From the NCBI GenBank assembly GCA_003117195.1, contig BDSI01000086.1:372001-436000 (forward strand): DNA of 64,000 nt, read 5' to 3'. Below the pieces are notes generated by a model. The model was not told the origin of the DNA and did not search any database. It saw nothing but the letters and a program-made list of their open reading frames with translations. Made by a program: the position numbers and the translations under genes. Position 1 is the stretch's first letter, and each line of letters begins with the position of its first letter. This DNA comes from Eudorina sp. 2006-703-Eu-15. Taxonomy: Eukaryota; Chlorophyta; Chlorophyceae; Chlamydomonadales; Volvocaceae. Below, in pieces: positions 26,582 through 38,238 of this stretch.

Positions 26582-29500
26582 ATGCAGTTACCATTTGCTA
26601 TAGGTTTGGTTCTTTTAATATGGGGCAAATCTGCTTCTGGAGCGAGACTGATCGGTGACCAGATTCCTGGGCAGATGCGCGCGCAAGTCCCACCGAAATG
26701 GCCGGACACGTATGAGGTATGCGCAAATTATGTTGGTTTGCATTGGTCTCACGTGTAAATTCCCGGTCCAATGCGGTTAGGGTTTTGACAACGCCACAGC
26801 ATCATCGCGGAGTGGTGAAGTTTTGCCGCTCTGCCGCTCTCACTGTGTTTTCCACTGCAGATGGAGTACACGCTATCGCTGCCTTACCTTCAAACTTTAC
26901 AGCCTGGCGGCCTCAGGCACGTAGGGTTATGAAACTGGTCCGCTGTGGCCACGTTGGCAGGCGCCTTTCCTGTGTAACAAGCCAATCACAGCTCCTCAAA
27001 CCCAATTGCTGTCACCAAAATGGTTTAATATCTACCACAGAAGTTGGTGATCGACCTTATGACGTGTGCCGGCAACCCCACATGGTGCCCGGACAACCCA
27101 CTCGATAATCCGCACTCATTCTGTTGCATCCCCAAACAGGATTAGCGCCGTAGACATCACAACGCCGTCCGCACTACATGACATGGCAGGCGACGCAGAA
27201 GCTCTCTCGGGGTGTCAGATCGGCAGCCTCCTACGATCCCGTTGAGGAACGCGTCGCTCGACCGCTCGTTCCGGCCCCCTCCCAACCTGCACTCCCCCCT
27301 CTCAGGTACCCGGTGCACATCTGGTGGGACGGCCCCAACGGCAAGTACCGCTTCGACGTGTACAACGGCCTGGACAGCCAGGGCTACAACACACCGCTGG
27401 TGGGTGGAGAGATGTACGGCATGCTGGTCCCCGCATGGCCGGCACTTCCGCCCCGCGGGGGTTCACGCCCCCCGGAGGGGTTCACAGTCCGTGTCGCCGC
27501 CATTGATTTTAATGCGCGCCCCAGCTGCGCAGGACGGTTCGCTTGCATGTCCCTCCCCAGTGGCCTCTTGCAGCAGCGCAGTTTGAATGTGACATCGGTA
27601 GATCTACCGATGTCCTATACTCCCCAGTCCCCACGCGCTGCCCCTGTCGAGGCTGTCAAGCCGCCCTTACCTTCCTGTCAGCGCAGTTTGACGATTATGT
27701 CTATCACTTCCCTTCCACGTCGCTCGGCCGTCCCTCTCTCTCTGCATGCCTCGCGCACAGCCAGCCCAGCATCCCCACCACTTCGCGGCCGCCGTGGTTC
27801 CCCCGCTCCCTCCCCACCTCCCCCTCCCGTTGCCTCATCGACCCCCATTATTTATCAAGACAGCGAATCAAGACAGCGAAACCGCAAAAAGTCACCAAAT
27901 CGTTCGTTACTTGTCGCGACGGACGAGGGTGACGCTGCGTTGCGCACCTCACCCTCCCTTCTTCCTCCTCTCCTCGGGCAGCAGCGCAGCTTCAAGCCTG
28001 CAACCTGTCCACCAATGTTTCCCGTACTCCGCTCCCCACTCTCGGTCCTCCGCTCCCTCCCCTCCCTATCTGCCCGCCCTGCCCTCCTGCTCTCCTCCCT
28101 ACTCCCCTTGCCCCCCCCCCCATCAGGGCACCAGCTGGAACCTGTACCCGCGGATCACGGAGCTGGCCTGCGACTTCAGCAACAGCACCGTGGGACCCAC
28201 CATCAGCGGCCAGCAGCAGCAGCTGATGCTGCAGCTGGGCCTGGGGGACGGGGAGAGCAGCACGGTAGGTGGGCTTGGCGGGGAGGGAGGGCGGGGCACG
28301 CGAGTTGTATGCAGTCAGATGTGCAGTGGCGGTGGGTGGAGGGAAAGGAGAGATGGGAAATGGGAGGGAGAGGTGTGTATGGGGGGGGTGGAGAAAAAGG
28401 GCAGAGGGGTCTGGAGGTGGAGAGCAAGGGAAGGTGCTGGGTGGGGTGATATGGGTTCTCGTGCGTCCTCACAGTCTCGCCCCTCCCACTGGACGCACCA
28501 CAACACGGCAACTACCACTGCAACCGCATCCACAACCGCATGGCGCAACCACCATGGGCATGAGGATGTCAGACACGTGCTGAAGATGAGAAGCATGTTC
28601 TACTCGACTGCCCGGCTTACGATGCAATACGCGCTGAGGAAGGGTTCCACCGCCCTAATACGATGAGGGAGGCGATTGCCTGGGATCCGGCTCGTTTGGC
28701 AAAGATGTTGGAGCGCATGTGGGCTCACCGTAATTCTATCGTGCCCTTTGGGCGCTAGTCTCGTCGACTCCTGTTAATGCGGTATTGCAAACCAGTGCTT
28801 TTGGGCGTTTTGTTTGCCCTTGGGCCTCCGGCTCGTATGGGTATGTGCAGGTATGGGGTTACGCACCCCCAACCATGTAACACACACACAGACACGTGCT
28901 GCATGGAGCGGGGTGCTAACTTCCCGCTTGCGTGGGCGGCTGTGGTTGCCGGCCCCTCCCCCTCCGCCGCTGGCCGCCGCACAGCCGCTGCCGGACATCA
29001 GCGGCTGGTCGTACGCGGGTACGGCCCAGGTCCGCAACTTTGAGGCATACGTGTGGCAGTTGTCCGTACGCAACGGTGACAAAACCGCCAACTACCAGTT
29101 CTTCACGGCGCACAACGGCTGGCCGCTGCGGTTCCACATGATGGGCCGCAACATCCTCACGGGTGGGTGGGTGGGAGGGTGGGGCTGGGCTGCTGAGGGG
29201 TGTGCTTTGAGTTCAGAAGCGAAGACAAACCCAAGACGTGGTCGTGGTCATAGGGGTTGGGTCAGGCGGTATGTGAGGACGGGGGCGTCGCGACCGTCTC
29301 CCTCAACCTCCCTCAACCTCTATCCCTCCCTGCAAGCTGACGCGCTTTCGGCAGAGCAGCGGCAACCGCCACACCTAGCCAGGCGCTTTCTGCGGTTCCG
29401 CCGACCCGTGGTTCGGCGCTGCCAGCCCTCACCTTCGCGCATCCCCAACCCGACACCGCGCCCCTCTCAACGGCCACAACCGTCTCCGCCCCCGAACCCA

Positions 29501-32500
29501 AACCACCGCCCGTAAACGTCGCCACCGGATCCTTCATCCTTGCTCTGGCAGTGTGGGCCAGTCCGGCGCGGCGGGCGACCCCCATAGGTAGACATTAGAC
29601 ATAGGTACTTTAAACTGGGTCTCGTATCCCGTCTTCCTGTGCTTTTCTACCCTCATGTCCGCCTGTGTCCGTCCGCCCTGGTTTCGTCCAACCCATCGAC
29701 CCACCCTCACCCGGACCCGGCCCCTCCGCAGGCTCCCACTTCGACGAGTACGTGGTGGAGTTCACCCGGTTCAAGCCCGGGCCGGTGCCACAGTCGGCCT
29801 TCGAGCTGCCGGAGCTGTGCAAGAGCGCGCGGGCGCGGGCGGTGTCGGCGGAGCACATGGGGGGGGTGGCGGCGCGGCTGGGGACGCTGCTGCCGGCGGC
29901 CCGCGTGGGGGCAGGTGGGCGGGGCCCTGCGGTTGTACCCTTAAAACCACCGGGAAAGCTGTGCGCTGCTGGGCGGCAGCGTTGTGAAGCAGCTGGCGTA
30001 GGGGAGGTGGCGACGGCTCCGGCTCGGCTGTGGAGGTGGCTCCTGACACACCGGGAGCGGGGGGAGGGTGGCTGGGCGAGGTGGTCAGGTCCCCAGGCGC
30101 CACAGCACACGGCAGACGGCCGGTCCCAGCCCCGTCAGTCTCCGGACGTGTTGTCCTGAGCGGACCTTGACCCGGGCGGGGCGTCAGGCTTAGCTCTAGG
30201 GACCCCGACCCCTCGTCGGGAGTCCGGAGGCACCGCACCGGACCCAGCAACCAAAGCCTTGGGGCCAAAACCCTTGGGACCAAACCCTTGGGAAGGCGCT
30301 ATTCCCAGCCGGGGCGGCGTTGCGGAGAGGGACTGGCTTTGGCCCCACGGCTTGGAAATCCAGGCGGTAAGGCTGCAGAGCCTGGGCCCCAAAGGCCCCA
30401 GCGGAGCCTCCCCACGCCCTCCTCACCTTGGGGAGTGGGGCGGGGCGCGTATAGGAAGCTGGTACACATATTCAGTGGGGCGGGGAGGGGGCGACGGGAG
30501 GACTGGGACAGGAGAGCGCACCCCCGGACGTAGAACGCAGGACGCAGCACCTGTCCCCCCCGCGCCGCCTGCCGTCCCTGCTGCGCGTCTCCTCCTCGAA
30601 ATGTCCCCTCAGCGTCTCACCGTTGTGGAGTTGGCCGTCTCTCTCTTTCCGAAACCACCGCCCCCATGACTGACACCCCCTCCAGGCCCCGTGTCCGGCC
30701 TCCTGAACGAGCTGCGCACCCGCTCCGAAACCGTCTGGGAGGCCAACGCCCGCCTCGTGGAGGAGCACAACCGCCTGGCCGGCCGGCCGGCCGGTGCAGT
30801 CGCCGGGGGGGCCGCCAACGGCGCGGGCCCCAGCTACACCCTCTCCCTCAACCACTTCGCTTACATGAACCACCAGCAGTGGGCGGCGACCATGCTGGGC
30901 GCCCTGCCCGCCAAGAAGGAGAGGAAGAGCAGCGCCGCCGGCCTCTCCTCCTCCGGCTCCGCCTCCACCTCCTCCGCCTCCAACCGGTTGGGCTCCTCCG
31001 CGGCGCTGGGCACCTACCGGCGGGTGCTGCGGGACGAGGAGCTGCCGGCCTCGGTGGACTGGCGGGGCACAGGGGCGGACGGCCCGGGGGTGAAGGACCA
31101 GGTCTCCTGCGGCAGCTGCTGGGTGAGGGGCCTCTCGGGGGGGGGGTCTCGGGGGAAGCCGGGGGGCGGGTGGCGGTTGTGCACGCGCGCGCGCGTGTGT
31201 GTGTGTGTGCTTAAATAAGAGACCCGCCCGACCCAAACCAAGCGTGTGTGTGTATACACGGGTGGGGCGTTTGGCTGCATGTGTGTTTGGGCGGTAGGCG
31301 GTTGGTGGTCGCCGAACTGGGCTGCTGCTGTCGGGCGTCCACCCCCCTCCGCTCGGCGCTCGCCCGTCCGCTCCGCCACCGTCCGCCGGCCTCAGTCGTT
31401 GAAGTGGTGGGTGGGTATGTCCGCATCGTCGTTGCGTTGTGGACTACATGCCGCTCCCTCCTTCCACTCCGCCGCTGTCCTCCCTCAACCTCCCTCAACC
31501 TCCCCCAACCTCCCCCAACCTCCTGCAGGCCTTCAGCGCGGCGGGCGCCATGCAGGGCGCCTGGTTCAACGCCACCGGTGAGCGATGGGGCTTGGGTCGC
31601 GGACTGGGCCGGGGTCGCGGAAGGCTGGGAATGGGATGGGGGATGGATCGCATCGTTTGTGCGATGTGACGGGCTGAACCGCAGCCCCCTCCGCACCGGC
31701 AGCGGGCGGGTGGTGTTCGTGCCGCTCAGCACAGCACAGCACAGCCCCCTCCTCACCGCACGGTGCGGATGGTGGCGGGGCCTGGCCCCGGGGCCCCCCA
31801 AACGACCCGCTGTGGGGCGTCCGTCCGTCCGGTCGGGAGTCCGTAAGGCCCTCCATCCACGTGCGCAGTAGCAAGGGGGGGCCTCCCCATGAGATAGGTA
31901 CACTCGAGAGCCGCTGTCCCCCCCTCCCCCCCTCCCCCCCTCATGCCGCAGGCGAGTCGCTCTCTTTCAGTGAGCAGCAGCTGGTGGACTGCGCCTGGGA
32001 CTACGGCAACCAGGGTTGCGCGGGAGGTGAGGCTGCTCCTGAGGTTGACGTCCTGACCGTGGGCAGGGAGAGGGGGAAGGGCAGGGGCAGGGGGGCGGGG
32101 GCAAGGGAAGGAGCTCAGTAGCAGGGGGCAGGGGCAAGAGGGGGAGGGGAAGGTGCTCAGTGGCAGGGGGCGGGGCGGGGGTAGGGGCAGGGGGAGGGAA
32201 AGGGGGAGCCGTGCAGGGATAGTACGAATGACACCACGCACACATTCACACCCTCAGCTCTCAGCTTTACTAGGTATCTCGCGATTTGGTTTTTATGGGC
32301 TGGGGCAGGGGCGGTTGTGTGGAGATGTGTATCTCCGTCTCAACCGAGTCACAATGCCCACTATTCCACACACCCACCCACCCACCCCCTAACCATCGCA
32401 CCCCCCCCCCGCCCCGGGGATGCCCCCTTGGTCCCACTGCTCGGGTCCCACCTCCCAGGCTACATCGAGCCCACCCTGCAGTACGTGGTGGACGCGGGCG

Positions 32501-35500
32501 GTGTCGTACAGACGGCGGACTACCCCTACCTGGCGCAGAACGGCTACTGCAAGTAAGCACGGGCGGGGGAAGGAGGGGCAGGCGGACCAGCGGGCGGGTG
32601 GGTTCAGAGAAGAGACCTGGCCCGACCCGACCTGACCCGACCCGCCCCGACCCGACCCGGGTATGCGAATATGCGAAGAAAGGAAAAGCCTTCGAGCGTG
32701 TCAGCGGCGCTTCCTGAGGGCCGGTGTGGGCCCGCGGGGCGTGAGAGGGGCTGCCCTGGGGGGTGGGTTGAATTGAAAAAAGAAATAAACCCGAAGAACG
32801 AACTCGGGCACACCCAGCACAGCAACGCCGCGAGGGGTGGGTGGGTGGTGTTCCCACCCGGGTGAATGTCGCCCACCACACGCGCCGACGCGCACGCACA
32901 GCAACGCCGCGAGTCTTGCCGCCCCTCCGCAGGCCGCCCTGCCACTTGGCCCAAACCTCGCCAAGTTAGGGGCGCCGCCGGGGATCGGGGTCGATAGCTG
33001 CACAGGCCAGACCACTCCACTGCCCTCCTCTGCCCTCCACTGCCCTCCACTGTCCCTCCACTGCCCTCCACTGCCCTCCACTGCCCTCCACTGCCCTCCA
33101 CTGCCCTCCACTGCCCTCCACTGCCCTCCACTGCCCTCCACTGCCCTCCACCGCCCCTCCACCGCCCTCCACTGCCCTCCACTGCCCTCCACTGCCCTCC
33201 ACTGCCCTCCACTGCCCTCCACTGCCCTCCACTGCCCTCCACTGCCCTCCACTGCCCTCCACTGCCCTCCACTGCCCTCCACTGCCCCTCCACCGCCCTC
33301 CACTGCCCTCCACTGCCCTCCACTGCCCTCCACTGCCCTCCACTGCCCTCCACTGCCCTCCACTGCCCTCCACTGCCCTCCACTGCCCTCCACTGCCCTT
33401 CCACTGCCCTCCACTGCCCTCCACTGCCCTCCACCGCCCTCCACGCCCTCCACTGCCCTCCACTGCCCTCCACTGCCCTCCACTGCCCTCCACTGCCCTC
33501 CACTGCCCTCCACTGCCCTCCACTGCCCTCCACTGCCCTCCACTGCCCTCCACTGCCCCTCCACGCCCTCCACTGCCCTCCACTGCCCTCCACTGCCCTC
33601 CACTGCCCTCCACTGCCCTCCACTGCCCTCCACTGCCCTCCACTGCCCTCCACCGCCCTCCACCGCCCTCCACTGCCCTCCACTGCCCTCCACTGCCCTC
33701 CACTGCCCTCCACTGCCCCCCCCCTCCACTGCCCTCCACTGCCCTCCACTGCCCTCCACTGCCCTCCACTGCCCTCCACTGCCCTCCACTGCCCCTCCAC
33801 CGCCCTCCACTGCCCTCCACTGCCCTCCACTGCCCCTCCACTGCCCTCCACTGCCCTCCACTGCCCTCCACTGCCCTCCACCGCCCCTCCACCGCCCTCC
33901 ACTGCCCTCCACTGCCCCGCCACCGCCCTCCACGGCCCTCCACTGCCCTCCCAGGGGCCCCCTGGCGCCCACCTTACGTCAGCCCCTCGCCGGCGCCGGC
34001 GCCAGCACCCCTCGCCACCACAGCGGCAGCAGCAGCAGCAGCAGCGGCGCCGGCAGCGTCAAGAAGCCCGAGTCGGTGGCCCGCTTCAGTGGCTACGTCA
34101 ATGTGGCGCCTCGGGACGAGGGCGCGCTGAAGGAGGCGGTGGCGCTGTTCGGCCCCGTGTCGGTGCTGATGAACGCGGCGCGGGTGCCCTTCAAGTTCTA
34201 CTCGGAGGGGGTGTTCTTCGACGCCGAGTGCGGCGAGGTGGGGCGGGGAGGGGAGGGGGAGGCGGAGGGGGCGAGAGAGGGGGAGGGGGAGGTGGAGGGA
34301 GAAGGGGGGAGAGAGAGGCGGGGCGAGACAGTGCCACCGACGTGTGTACGGGAGGGGGAGAGGGGAGGGAGGGCGGAGGGAGGGGGTCAGTGTGCTTTAG
34401 GTTAAAATTCTGACTCTTGGCCCTGACCATGACTTCGGGATGGGTGGGTTCTGCCCTCAATTGATCCTGACCTGGCTGGAGCCCCCGGGGCCCCCTGGCC
34501 CTCCTGCTCCGGATTCCCCCTCCTGCCCCTCCGACAGTCCCCCGACTTTATGGACCACGCCATCTTGCTGGTCGGGTACGGCACCACCCCGGAGGGTGTG
34601 GACTACTGGCTGATCAAGAACAGGTGCGGATGTGGGGAGGGGGCGGTTGGGGGGGGTGCGGGTTCGGGGGGTGTGGGGGTACAGGGCGCACCGGCGCCGG
34701 GGGATCGGAGGAGCGGCGCGGCGTGGCCAAGATCCTCTGGTGTTGGGGGGGATGCCCGGTGGAGCTCTCAATTATTATTAGGATGTTACAGCGGACCCCG
34801 CGGGTCATCGTTGACAGCCAACGGCGACAGCCGAAGCTTCCTCACCATACACTGCATAAACGAACTTGCGCCACCATGGCGCTCCGGACAGGCTCCCCAA
34901 GTGCACCGAAGACACTCCCCGGGCCCACACTACCAGGGAACCACCCCGTTCCTGAGAACCAACCATGGCAAGGGATAAAGCCCGCTCAGGGGGAGTTAGC
35001 CACCAGGGCGCCCCTATTAGCGAACCACCACCCCCACCAAGGCGGGGTCACTTCTCCAGCGGTGGCCCGTAGTCTTGGAAGGCCACGGGGGCTCGCGAGT
35101 CACCATTCAGGGGCCTGCCCGTACGGTCCCACCGGGCCGAAAAAACTGCCCACACCTAGCGATAGCTCCACTGGGCGTCAGTGCCCTGACCACCCGCGGT
35201 CTATTACGACAGAGTACCTACAGGGCTTAAGAATCCTGGCCTGACGGAACCGGGCCTCGGCACACAAGACGACCGTCCTGCACTTTAAGGATCGGGTGTG
35301 TAGCCCCCACCGCTGACCACCCTTTCACTGGGACTCCCAGCTCAGCGAAGTCGTAGAGATCTGCTGGCATCTGCGGGGGGGGTGTTGCCTTGGTGGGCGG
35401 GGGCGTTGCCTGATTGGGTTGCTCGGTATTGTAGTTGTGGCGGTTAGGGTATGAAGGGGGGAAGGTGTGGTGCGGTTGGTTGGCCTACATCCCTGGAGGG

Positions 35501-36463
35501 TGTCAACCAACTCAATGATGTGTCATCCAGCCCACATACCGCCCGCCTGGATCCCCGCCCCGCCCCGCCCCGCTGGGCTCCTCCTGAGTAGTCTGGACCC
35601 ACCTGCCTGTGTCCCTGTCCCTCTCCCTGTACCCCACCTCCCCCCCTTGGCCCCCAACACCGTGCCGCCCGGCCCCGGACTGCGCGCGGCCGCGACACCG
35701 CCCGCCCCCGACCTTGGTCCTACCCCCTGCACGAGCTCAGCTGGTCAAAGTACTGGGGCATGGACGGGTAGGCGCCGCAGGGTGTGTATGTGTGTGTGTG
35801 TGGCTGTGTGCGCGTCGTCCGTCCGTCTGTCTGTCTGTCTGTCTGTGTCCGACACACGGGCGGGTGGCGGGAGGCACTTGGGGGGAAGGCTCTGGTTCCC
35901 CCATGCGGCGGCCCTTGAGCTGCGGGAGCGGATATGATATATCAGCGGATATGATCGTTTCGACAGTCTGGTAGCGTGCGGACAGTCGCATCTTCGATCT
36001 TGCACCTGGGGCCAGTTGTGGGCACCTGCCGGGGGCTTGGTGGTGGTGGCGGGTGGTCCCTCCCCGCCTCGCACGGTGGGCTCTGTTCGGAGGGGAGGTG
36101 GCTGTGAACGGTTTAACCGGCCATCACCTGCCTACCTTGTTGCGCGGTCCGCCCGCACGAGCCTCATCCGCCATCCACACATCCCTACTGCGTCCTGATG
36201 CGGGTGCCTCGCCTCGGGCCCGCCACGTCGCCTCCCCTGCCCTTCCCTCATCGCCTCCTTCCCTCCCTCCCTCGCCTCCCTCGCCCCGCCCTCCCGCGCC
36301 GCCTCCCTCGCCTCCTCCCGTCGCGGGTGGCCTCTCTCCCTCCCTTCCTCGCAGCTACGCGCGTGTGGCCCGCAAGGGCAACGACTGCGGCATCACGACG
36401 GACCCGGTGCTGGCGGTGGTGGAGGGCAGCGCGCTGGCCAGGCACATGGCCTCGAGCGACTGA
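26582..36463 (+). CDS. Papain-family (C1A) cysteine protease of the 26/29-kDa type
   Basis: Fourteen exons: 26582-26716, 26861-26916, 27306-27399, 28127-28264, 28985-29162, 29732-29914, 30686-31122, 31529-31577, 31952-32026, 32459-32552, 33955-34237, 34538-34623, 35741-35767 and 36355-36463. They total 1944 nt (647 aa) with all phases closing. ATG at 26582 starts a signal peptide (MQLPFAIGLVLLIW). Residues about 40-260 match the N-terminal domain of insect 26/29-kDa proteases and Dictyostelium cfaD (WWDGPNGKYRFDVYNG, GSHFDEYVVEF). An I29-like propeptide follows (SLNHFAYMNHQQW). The peptidase has the oxyanion Gln (about 400), CGSCW with Cys about 406, DHAILLVGYG with His about 581, and KNSWSKYWG with Asn about 602, so it should be active in vacuole/lysosome or secreted. 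Intron 2 needs a GC donor (AG|GCACGT). Exons 1-2 are AT-richer than the rest. Exon 11 adds a Ser-rich insert right after a minisatellite. Confidence 0.9.
28582..28758 (+). pseudogene. L1-type retrotransposon ORF2 C-terminal remnant
   Basis: A 58-codon frame ending in TAG reads EDEKHVLLDCPAYDAIRAEE and ends WAHRNSIVPFGR. The H...C spacing after acidic residues (EKHVLLDCP) is the usual C-terminal zinc-knuckle-like end of L1-type non-LTR reverse transcriptases in green algae. No reverse-transcriptase catalytic motif precedes it, so this is a 5'-truncated dead copy lodged in intron 4 of the protease gene, in the same orientation as the gene. Confidence 0.7.
33009..33952. repeat. Decamer minisatellite (CCACTGCCCT)n in the protease gene
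   Basis: Roughly 94 copies of a 10-bp unit with rare T-to-C changes and occasional 9- or 11-bp units. It fills most of intron 10 (32553-33954). The array runs into the exon 11 acceptor (CCTCCCAG|G at 33954/33955), so the repeat itself supplies the polypyrimidine tract. It produces long Pro/Ser/Thr/His frames on one strand and Gly/Gln/Trp frames on the other; none is a gene. Confidence 0.97.
34782..35300 (-). mobile_element. Dispersed repeat, longer copy
   Basis: 34782-35030 is the reverse complement of 3336-3587 at near-identity. The element's 3' end lies at 34782, next to an ATTATTATT-like tail on the plus strand (about 34770-34785), with the same CGATGACCCGCGGGGTCC end in minus orientation. 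Sequence beyond 35030, to about 35300 or later, is probably more of the same element missing from the shorter copy; its 5' limit is not visible. It lies in intron 12 of the protease gene, antisense to the gene. No ORF with transposon motifs is seen. Confidence 0.7.
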
Positions 36464-37549
36464 TTGGGGGGGTGGCAGTGACAGTGGCAGTTGGGGGATG
36501 GGGAGGAAGAGGGCGGCAAGCTGCAGCGGGCGCCACCGCCGGGGAGGGGAGGGGAGGGGAGGGGAGGGGAGGGGAGGGGAGAGACACGAGGACGAGCAGG
36601 GCGAGTCAAGGAGACGGAGGAGGGGACAGAAAGGGAGAGGGGAAGTGGAGGACTCCACGGGGTCTTGAGGGTGGCGGTGGTGGAGAGAGAGAGAGAGGGG
36701 AAGGGGTTCTTCGGGTGCAGGGCCCGTGTGGGTGCTCGCGAGTCATGGCAGGTGGCAGGTGGCCCCCGGGGTGTCTGTGCCGCGGGTGCATCCCCGCCGC
36801 GTGGAGCTGGGACACGTGCGGCGGTGTGGGGCGCCACCCGTGGTGAGAGGAATGGAGGCCAGAGGGGGTTTCGCGTAGGTGCGCAGGCGTGTGCAGGTGG
36901 TTTGTCTGGGACTACAGCAGGTGCGCGGGCAGGCAGGTTTGGCAGAGGGCGCAGAACCTAGTTCTACACATGCATGGAGCGATGGAGGCGTCTGACAAGT
37001 GGAGAGGGCTTCTTCTCTGAACAGCACACACGTGGCCGCCGCTCTTCCACTCGTCGTGACCCCGTAACGCTAGGGTTTGATCACTGCATTCCGGGTGCCG
37101 TTTGCCATGCAAAGATGGCCCGGCCAGTTGGGAGCCGGGGAGGATGACGCCCTCGGGGCTGCGGAGACCCTCTGCAGAGGGCGCTGGTCCAGCGGGTGAC
37201 TCCCGCCGCCGGCTGTCGCGCGGGTCTCGCTTTCGTCCATCTCCGTCCCCGCAGGCGCACCATCGTTGCAGCCGATGGAAGGCCAGGGGTTCAGAAGATT
37301 AGTTGGCAACCAAGGTCGGGGGAAAGGGGGGTTGAGTCACCCCGTTTTGCCCGAAGGAGGAAAGGGCCGTCTGCGGTTTGTCGCAATTGCATATTGTTAC
37401 GCCTTCAACGTCGCCGTTTACTCTATAGGGTCACATGTCTTTCCGAAGGGACAATTCGTCGTTTGCAGCGCTACACCCTACGTACGGCCGCTGGGTTTGA
37501 GACCCAGCCGCAGGGCAATCCAGCCGTCGAGTTGCCCCTTGACACAAGG

Positions 37550-38238
37550 TAGTCAACTGGCGGTTACTAATGGAGGCTTCGAACCGCAGCCGCGGCTGCT
37601 ACGGCGACCGCTGCCGTGATCGCTGCCCTCCACTGCCCATCCTTGCCAGCCTTGCGCCGAAAGGCGCCGAAATGGCAACCATCTTCTATTAGATGCACGG
37701 CTGATATCCCGGAATTCAAAAGTTTCAGCGACTTGGTCCTCAGGTCTGGATACTATTAAATCTAAGGTTATTGATTATTTTAAAGGTGCTTTAACGGGAT
37801 GAGAGCCGTGATTCCAAGGGTGATATGCAGACTGACTATATTAGCGCACGCCTCTCGACCTGATGACTCAGCTTGGTTATCCGTTATGCGTGAACCTGCG
37901 TGAATGGTCAACCGACCGACGGAGCGCCGACCACCGGGGTGGACGTCCAACCAAATTGTTGGGATGCCCGGCGTCCGAATGATCAGGAGAGAATGCGCGG
38001 CTGATTCGGACCCAGCCGCGATCTGGGAGGGCGGCGCGACAAAGGCCCGAGGCTGGCATGCCGACTGGAACATGGACAGGCGTGCAGTCTATCCAGCAAG
38101 CACCCCTAAAACCGTCTGCGAAAGCACTGAATAGTTCCTATCGGAGCAAGGCTGGCAAGGATGGGCAGTGGAGGGCAGCGGTCGCCGTAGCAGCCGCGGC
38201 CGCGGTTCGAAGCCTCATTAGTAACCGCCAGTGGACTA
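37550..38238. mobile_element. Inverted-repeat (MITE/foldback-like) element flanked by TA
   Basis: The left arm, about 37550-37660, and the right arm, 38141-38238, are inverted copies of each other and about 97% identical by eye, apart from a 12-bp extra segment in the left arm. The ends read TA|GTCMACTGGCGGTTACTAAT, so the element is bracketed by TA dinucleotides as in Tc1/mariner-like insertions. The roughly 480-bp middle has no convincing ORF. It is interpreted as a non-autonomous DNA transposon. Confidence 0.75.

Noticed and set aside
32604..33972. Reading frames of 325-520 codons on both strands (Gly/Gln/Trp/Arg or Pro/Ser/Thr/Leu/His repeats)
   Set aside because: They are translations of the decamer minisatellite. 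A 10-bp unit stays open in several frames at once, and the array sits in a protease intron.
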